Shown: piece by piece, positions 60,407 to 64,000 of the stretch
Layout of the letters: every line of letters begins with the position of its first letter
Position numbering within the stretch: the stretch's first letter is position 1
Source of the DNA: Nocardioides sp. Soil797
Lineage (GTDB): Bacteria > Actinomycetota > Actinomycetes > Propionibacteriales > Nocardioidaceae
DNA: 64,000 bases
Direction of reading: 5' to 3'
Assembly (NCBI GenBank): GCA_001429555.1
Contig: LMSR01000019.1
Location: 186,068 to 250,067, forward strand
Notes under the pieces: model-generated
Told to the model about the DNA's origin: nothing
The model's database searches: none
Seen by the model: the letters and a program-made list of their open reading frames with translations, nothing else
Made by a program: the position numbers and the translations under genes

Positions 60407-61264
60407 CTAGAGGCGCCGCAGCAGGTCGGTGCGCCAGGCCTCCGTCTCAGCGATCTGGTTGAAGGTGAACACGTGCAGGCCCTCCACGAACGCGGTCGGC
60501 GTGCCGAGTGCCGGAGCGCACTGGGCCAGGAATCGCTCGCCGGTGAAGCCGCCGGGAGCCGCGAGGCGGGCGAAGGTTCCCTTGTGCTTGGCCAGGAACC
60601 GGGTGGACTCACCGACCCCGATCCGGGTGGCCATGCCGAGCAGCTTGGCCCGGTCGACGGGCCCGGGGATGCCGAGCAGCAATGGCGTGGTGACCCCGCG
60701 CCTGCGCATCCGCTCGAGCCACACCTTGATGACGCCGGGATCGAAGGTCAGGTTGCTGACGATGTGCGTGGCGTGGCGGCGCTTGTCCCACATCGCCTGC
60801 ACGGTCAGGTCGTCACTGATCGACGGGTGTGACTCCGGGTAGCCCGTGATGCCGACGTGCGCGAAGGGTCGGCCCAACGCAACCAGATCCTCCAGCAGCG
60901 ACAGGGCATCCGGGTAGTCGCCCGCCGGCTCCGCGTCGCCGCCCGGGACGAAGACCCGGTCGATGCCGGCAGAGGTGAGTCGGTCGCAGATCTCCTCCAG
61001 CTCACTCCGTCCGGTGACCATCCGCGCCGCCAGGTGGGGTACGACGGCGTACCCGGCCCGGGTCAGCCGCTCGGCCAGCTCGAACGTGGCGTCCAGGCCC
61101 TTGCTGGGCGAGGCGGTCACGGTGATCACCCGATCGAGCGGCACGTGCTCGACCACCTTCTCCTCCGTCGATGCGGTCGGCAGCACCTCGTAGCGCGCCT
61201 GCTCGAGCAGACGACGCATCGTCTGGTTGCGAGTTCGGCCCCCACCGTCCAATTTGTTGCGCAT
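60407..61264 (-). CDS. methylenetetrahydrofolate reductase (MetF-like)
   Basis: 285 residues. MetF-type TIM barrel: DRVITVTASPSKGLDATFELAERLTRAGYAVVPHLAARMV, IDRVFVPGGDAEPAGDYPDALSLLEDL, PFAHVGITGYPESHP, HIVSNLTFDPGVIKVWLERMRRRGVTTPLLLGIPGP and a C-terminal FTFNQIAETEAWR. Usually makes methyl-THF; here, fed by corrinoid-derived methyl-THF, it may run toward methylene-THF for oxidation. Convergent with the corrinoid operon across a family 1 palindrome. ATG at 61264 has AGGG upstream; ATG at 61219 is possible. Confidence 0.87.
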   Translation of the reverse strand: MRNKLDGGGRTRNQTMRRLLEQARYEVLPTASTEEKVVEHVPLDRVITVTASPSKGLDATFELAERLTRAGYAVVPHLAARMVTGRSELEEICDRLTSAGIDRVFVPGGDAEPAGDYPDALSLLEDLVALGRPFAHVGITGYPESHPSISDDLTVQAMWDKRRHATHIVSNLTFDPGVIKVWLERMRRRGVTTPLLLGIPGPVDRAKLLGMATRIGVGESTRFLAKHKGTFARLAAPGGFTGERFLAQCAPALGTPTAFVEGLHVFTFNQIAETEAWRTDLLRRL

Positions 61265-61370
61265 CGTGCACCCTGATTTCGTCATACGCACCGTGGTGTG
61301 ATCAGCGTAAACCCGCGGAGCGGCCCGCGACAGAGCTCCGGGCCACCCATTTCGGCCTCGGGTGACGGAG

Positions 61371-61958
61371 TCAGGAACGCAGGACGCGCTCGGCGATCCA
61401 GGCGATGTCGCGCGAGGTCTCGTCGGGGGTCGCGGAGGGCTGCATCACGTGGCTGAGCACGACCCGGACCACCATGTCGATCGCCGCGTCGAGGCGCGAC
61501 GAGTCCAGGGGCACGTCGTAGGACTGCACGCGCTCGCCGACCACCATCTTCGCGACGCCGAGGAGCGACTGGGAATGCGTGGTCAGCAGCGGCAGCAGCT
61601 CGGTGTCGGCACCGTGGGTGGCGGAGACCACCGCGTGCAACAGCTTGTTGTCCTGGGCGAACTCGAGCACGCTGCAGGACGCTCGCCGGATCGCCTCGAC
61701 CAGGTCGTCGGGCACCTCGTCGAAGGCGGTGGTGACCAGCTCGAGGAACCTGGAGAGCTCGTGCAGGATCATCGCCTCGGCGAGAGCCGGCTTGGTGCCG
61801 ATCTCGTTGTAGACCGTCTGCCGGCTCACCCCGACCTCGTCGGCGAGCTTCGACATGGTCACCCATGCCCAGCCGTGCTGAGTGGTCAGGTTCGCCGCAG
61901 CCTCGACGATCCGGTCACGAGTGGTGAACGGCTCGTCGAGGTCCGCGGCTGACGTCAT
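61371..61958 (-). CDS. TetR-family regulator of the alkB operon
   Basis: 195 residues. HTH in TRDRIVEAAANLTTQHGWAWVTMSKLADEVGVSRQTVYNEIGTKPALAEAM; the C-terminal ligand domain is all-helical. Located last after alkB and ferredoxin genes on the same strand, the arrangement of AlkX/AlkR-type alkane repressors in actinobacteria. TACTAT and 6 nt precede ATG at 61958, so it can also be transcribed leaderless on its own. The inverted repeat at 63802-63828 is a probable binding site. Confidence 0.87.
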   Translation of the reverse strand: MTSAADLDEPFTTRDRIVEAAANLTTQHGWAWVTMSKLADEVGVSRQTVYNEIGTKPALAEAMILHELSRFLELVTTAFDEVPDDLVEAIRRASCSVLEFAQDNKLLHAVVSATHGADTELLPLLTTHSQSLLGVAKMVVGERVQSYDVPLDSSRLDAAIDMVVRVVLSHVMQPSATPDETSRDIAWIAERVLRS

Positions 61959-61964
61959 GTCGCC

Positions 61965-61970
61965 ATAGTA
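61965..61970 (-). promoter_or_regulatory. -10 element of leaderless TetR gene
   Basis: Minus-strand TACTAT, 6 nt, ATG at 61958. Confidence 0.5.
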
Positions 61971-61981
61971 GGGAGCCGACG

Positions 61982-62173
61982 TCAGTCGACCAGGCTCAGG
62001 GCCAGCACCGGGCACGAGTTCACTGCCGCCGTGACCACCTTGCGGTGCTCCTCCGCCGGCTGCTCGTCGAGCACGTGCATGACGTCGTCGTCATCGACCT
62101 CGAAGAACTCGTGGGCCATCGACTCGCACATGCCCAGGCCCTCGCACTTGTCCCTGTCCACGTCGATGCGCAT
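61982..62173 (-). CDS. three-cysteine (3Fe-4S-type) ferredoxin
   Basis: 63 residues. Cys at 10, 16 and 54 (DRDKCEGLGMCES and NSCPVLALSL), with no second Cys between 10 and 16, the pattern of 3Fe-4S ferredoxins that usually feed P450s in actinobacteria. Acidic middle (FFEVDDDDVMHV). Between alkB and its regulator on the same strand, so it may donate electrons to this oxygenase system or to a P450 elsewhere. Spacing to alkB is 82 bp. Confidence 0.85.
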   Translation of the reverse strand: MRIDVDRDKCEGLGMCESMAHEFFEVDDDDVMHVLDEQPAEEHRKVVTAAVNSCPVLALSLVD

Positions 62174-62255
62174 CAGACTGCCTCGCCGGTGCGCTCGCAG
62201 TTCGGGCGCACGTTCGCGACACGCGTCCGACGCACGGCCTCGGCGCCCTCGCGCA

Positions 62256-63746
62256 TCACGCCACGGCCCTGTCGATCGGAACGAAGTCGACCTTCTCGCG
62301 CACACCGCAGTCGGGGCAGCACCAGTCGTCGGGTACGTCGGCCCACGCGGTGCCGGCCGCGAAGCCCTCGTGCTCGTCACCGGCTGCCACCTCGTAGACG
62401 TAGTCGCAACCCGGGCAGCGGGCAGCCAGCACCTCGTCGACACCGACTGCTGCCGCGGCCTCGGCAGCAGCGATCGCGGCTGCGTCGACGCGCTGTGCCT
62501 CGGCACGCTGGGCCTCGGCGCGATCGGCGGCCTCGCGCATCGCCACGCCGTACTTCTTGAGGAGCTTCTCCTCCTTGCCGGGCTGCAGGTTGGCCAGGTG
62601 CAGGTCGCCACCGAAGTGGTTGATCACGCGGGGGTCCATCACGCGGCGCCAGACCGGCGGCACCAGCGCGAGGACGATCATGCCGGCGTACCCGGTCGGC
62701 AGCACCGGGGACTCCTCGAAGTCGCGCAGCGTCTGGTAGCGACGGGTCGGGTTCGCGTGGTGGTCACTGTGGCGCTGCAGGTGGTAGAGCAGCACGTTGG
62801 TGGCGATGTTGTTGGAGTTCCAGCTGTGGCTGGGCAGTACCCGCTCGTAGCGCTGGCGCTTCCCGACACCGACCTTCTGGCGCAGCATGCCGTAGTGCTC
62901 CATGTAGTTGACGATCTCGAGCAGGGAGAAGCCGACCACCGCCTGCAGCACGAGGTACGGCGCGATGCCGACCCCCAGCCAGGCGATCAACGCACCCCAG
63001 AGGACGGCCGTCATCACCCACGCGTTGAGCACGTCGTTGCCCAGACGGAACGGGTGCTTCTCCTTGCGGGCGTAGCGGCGCTTCTCCAGGTTCCACGCGC
63101 TCTTCAGTGATCCGCCGACGGTGCGCGGCCAGAACTGGTAGAAGTTCTCGCCGAACCGGCTGCTGGCCGGGTCCTCGGGCGTCGCGACGCGCACGTGGTG
63201 ACCGCGGTTGTGCTCGATGTAGAAGTGGCCGTAGGCGACCTGGGCCAGGGCGATCTTGGAGAGCCAGCGCTCGTTGGCCTCCTTCTTGTGGCCGAGCTCG
63301 TGGGCGGTGTTGATGCCGATCCCGCCGATGCAGCCGATCGAGACCGCAATGGCGATGCGCTGCCAGGTCGTCATCGGGTCGTCGATGACGCCCCACAGCG
63401 TGCTGCCGCTGACCAGCATCATCGCGCCGATGAATCCGAGGTACTGGATCGGGAGGAAGAGGTAGGTGATCCAGCGGTAGTACTTGTCGTTCTCCAGCTC
63501 CTCGATCACGTCATCCGGCGGGTTGGAGCGGTCGAGGCCGGTCATCAGGTCGATGGCCGGCACGATCACCAGGATCACGATCGGCCCGAGCCATAGGATC
63601 GGGGTGAACCCGGTCAGCGAGAAGACCCCGATCGCGACCAGGGCCAGCGATGGCACCACCAGCCCGATCAGCCACAGATAGCGCTTCTTGTCCTTCCACT
63701 TCTCAGTGGATCCCTCGGGGACCGTGCCTGCTGTCCTGGTCGCCAT
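62256..63746 (-). CDS. alkB: alkane 1-monooxygenase fused to rubredoxin
   Basis: 496 residues. Membrane part with about six spans and the diiron His boxes NTAHELGHKKEANE, YIEHNRGHHVRVATPEDPASS and LQRHSDHHANPTRRYQ, plus NYMEHYG. A linker rich in Ala/Glu/Arg (REAADRAEAQRAEAQRVDAA) leads to a C-terminal rubredoxin with four iron Cys in ARCPGCDYVYE and DWCCPDCGV. Hydroxylates terminal methyls of medium to long n-alkanes; the fused rubredoxin supplies electrons. ATG at 63746 follows GAGGAGG. No rubredoxin reductase gene is here. Confidence 0.95.
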   Translation of the reverse strand: MATRTAGTVPEGSTEKWKDKKRYLWLIGLVVPSLALVAIGVFSLTGFTPILWLGPIVILVIVPAIDLMTGLDRSNPPDDVIEELENDKYYRWITYLFLPIQYLGFIGAMMLVSGSTLWGVIDDPMTTWQRIAIAVSIGCIGGIGINTAHELGHKKEANERWLSKIALAQVAYGHFYIEHNRGHHVRVATPEDPASSRFGENFYQFWPRTVGGSLKSAWNLEKRRYARKEKHPFRLGNDVLNAWVMTAVLWGALIAWLGVGIAPYLVLQAVVGFSLLEIVNYMEHYGMLRQKVGVGKRQRYERVLPSHSWNSNNIATNVLLYHLQRHSDHHANPTRRYQTLRDFEESPVLPTGYAGMIVLALVPPVWRRVMDPRVINHFGGDLHLANLQPGKEEKLLKKYGVAMREAADRAEAQRAEAQRVDAAAIAAAEAAAAVGVDEVLAARCPGCDYVYEVAAGDEHEGFAAGTAWADVPDDWCCPDCGVREKVDFVPIDRAVA

Positions 63747-63801
63747 GGCGAGCCTCCTCGTCCGCACGCCGGGGTTCGCTTCTGGTGTGTGACCGGCGTC
63801 G

Positions 63802-63828
63802 CTTTACAAACGAGGATGGATTGTAAAG
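63802..63828. promoter_or_regulatory. operator-like palindrome before alkB
   Basis: CTTTACAA and TTGTAAAG, perfect 8-bp arms 11 bp apart, 56 bp upstream of alkB. Likely TetR site. Confidence 0.7.
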
Positions 63829-63871
63829 GCGGTCTTGTCAAGACCCCGTCACCGATGTCGCACCGGGTGCC

Positions 63872-63919
63872 GTTACCGAACAGTCCGCAGGAAATCGCGC
63901 TGGCAAAGTCATACGGTCG
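63872..63919. repeat. palindromic repeat, family 1, copy 5, degenerate
   Basis: Left arm GTTACCGAACAGTCCGCAGG is identical to that of copy 4; only CATACG of the right arm is recognisable afterwards, next to the putative transposase gene. Confidence 0.65.
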
Positions 63920-63941
63920 AAGCAACGCTGAAGGAGCGTTG

Positions 63942-64000
63942 TTGTGCCGAAGAGATTCCCGCCAGAGGTTCGTGAGGCGTTTGTGGAGTTGATCTGTGAG
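63942..64000 (+). mobile_element. 5' start of a probable IS-element transposase gene
   Basis: GTG start with GAAGGAG 13 nt upstream opens a frame reading MPKRFPPEVREAFVELICE, the form of first residues of IS3-type OrfA transposases. Only 19 codons lie in the window, and no terminal inverted repeat can be placed with confidence, so the family is provisional. Confidence 0.5.

Overview
The window is very GC-rich, gene-dense DNA with short spacers, many GTG/TTG starts, overlapping stop/start codons and several apparently leaderless genes. Together with the gene content (rubredoxin-fused AlkB, small Ser/Thr/Asp-rich lipoproteins, an ESX-like protein, Fpg/Nei and RecQ types seen in actinobacteria), this points to an aerobic actinobacterium, most likely of the Nocardioides type. 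That assignment is inference; there is no rRNA or other taxonomic marker here. No tRNA, rRNA or CRISPR array was recognised.

Left part (1-37.9 kb), mostly housekeeping and envelope genes: the 3' end of an Fpg/Nei DNA glycosylase; a head-to-tail array of five small lipoproteins; divergent aat and an EcsC-family gene; a three-gene sulfotransferase cluster; a methylcrotonyl-CoA carboxylase / HMG-CoA lyase operon with a divergent TetR gene and two operator-like palindromes; a methyltransferase, an MBL-fold hydrolase and a small secreted protein; a SNF2 helicase coupled to a SWIM-domain protein; a membrane protein, an M28 peptidase, a glutathione peroxidase and a DHA2-type MFS transporter; an ESX-like protein with a truncated duplicate beside it; RecQ with a phosphoribosyltransferase-like tail; Tpx; a ComB-family phosphatase; an S55-type secreted protein; an M13 peptidase; a glycosidase-like lipoprotein and an M15 peptidase.

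Right-centre part (38-61.3 kb), a methylated-amine and one-carbon island. betB-betA and a three-part OpuA/ProU-type transporter would import choline or betaine and oxidise choline to glycine betaine. A dimethylglycine/sarcosine dehydrogenase-like flavoprotein with its own EtfB and EtfA would remove later methyl groups onto folate. PurU would return formate and THF. The step from glycine betaine to dimethylglycine has no Rieske GbcAB or BHMT gene here. Instead there is a complete corrinoid methyl-transfer set: a non-pyrrolysine MttB-family methyltransferase, a corrinoid protein, a methyl-corrinoid:THF methyltransferase, a RamA-like ferredoxin/ASKHA reactivase, a DUF1638 protein and a MetF-like reductase. 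Two IclR regulators sit inside the island, each next to candidate operators. Corrinoid demethylation is best known from anaerobes, so this is the most interesting system in the window.

Right end (61.4-64 kb): an alkane-degradation unit (AlkB-rubredoxin fusion, three-Cys ferredoxin, TetR) with an operator-like palindrome upstream, then the beginning of a probable transposase gene.

Between genes lie several families of imperfect to perfect long palindromes. One (arms beginning GTTACCGAA) recurs five times from 30 to 64 kb; another recurs twice with compensatory base changes; a third flanks the M13 peptidase gene. These, a 59-bp tandem triplication of the recQ 3' end and the ESX-like gene remnant are the main structural features outside genes.
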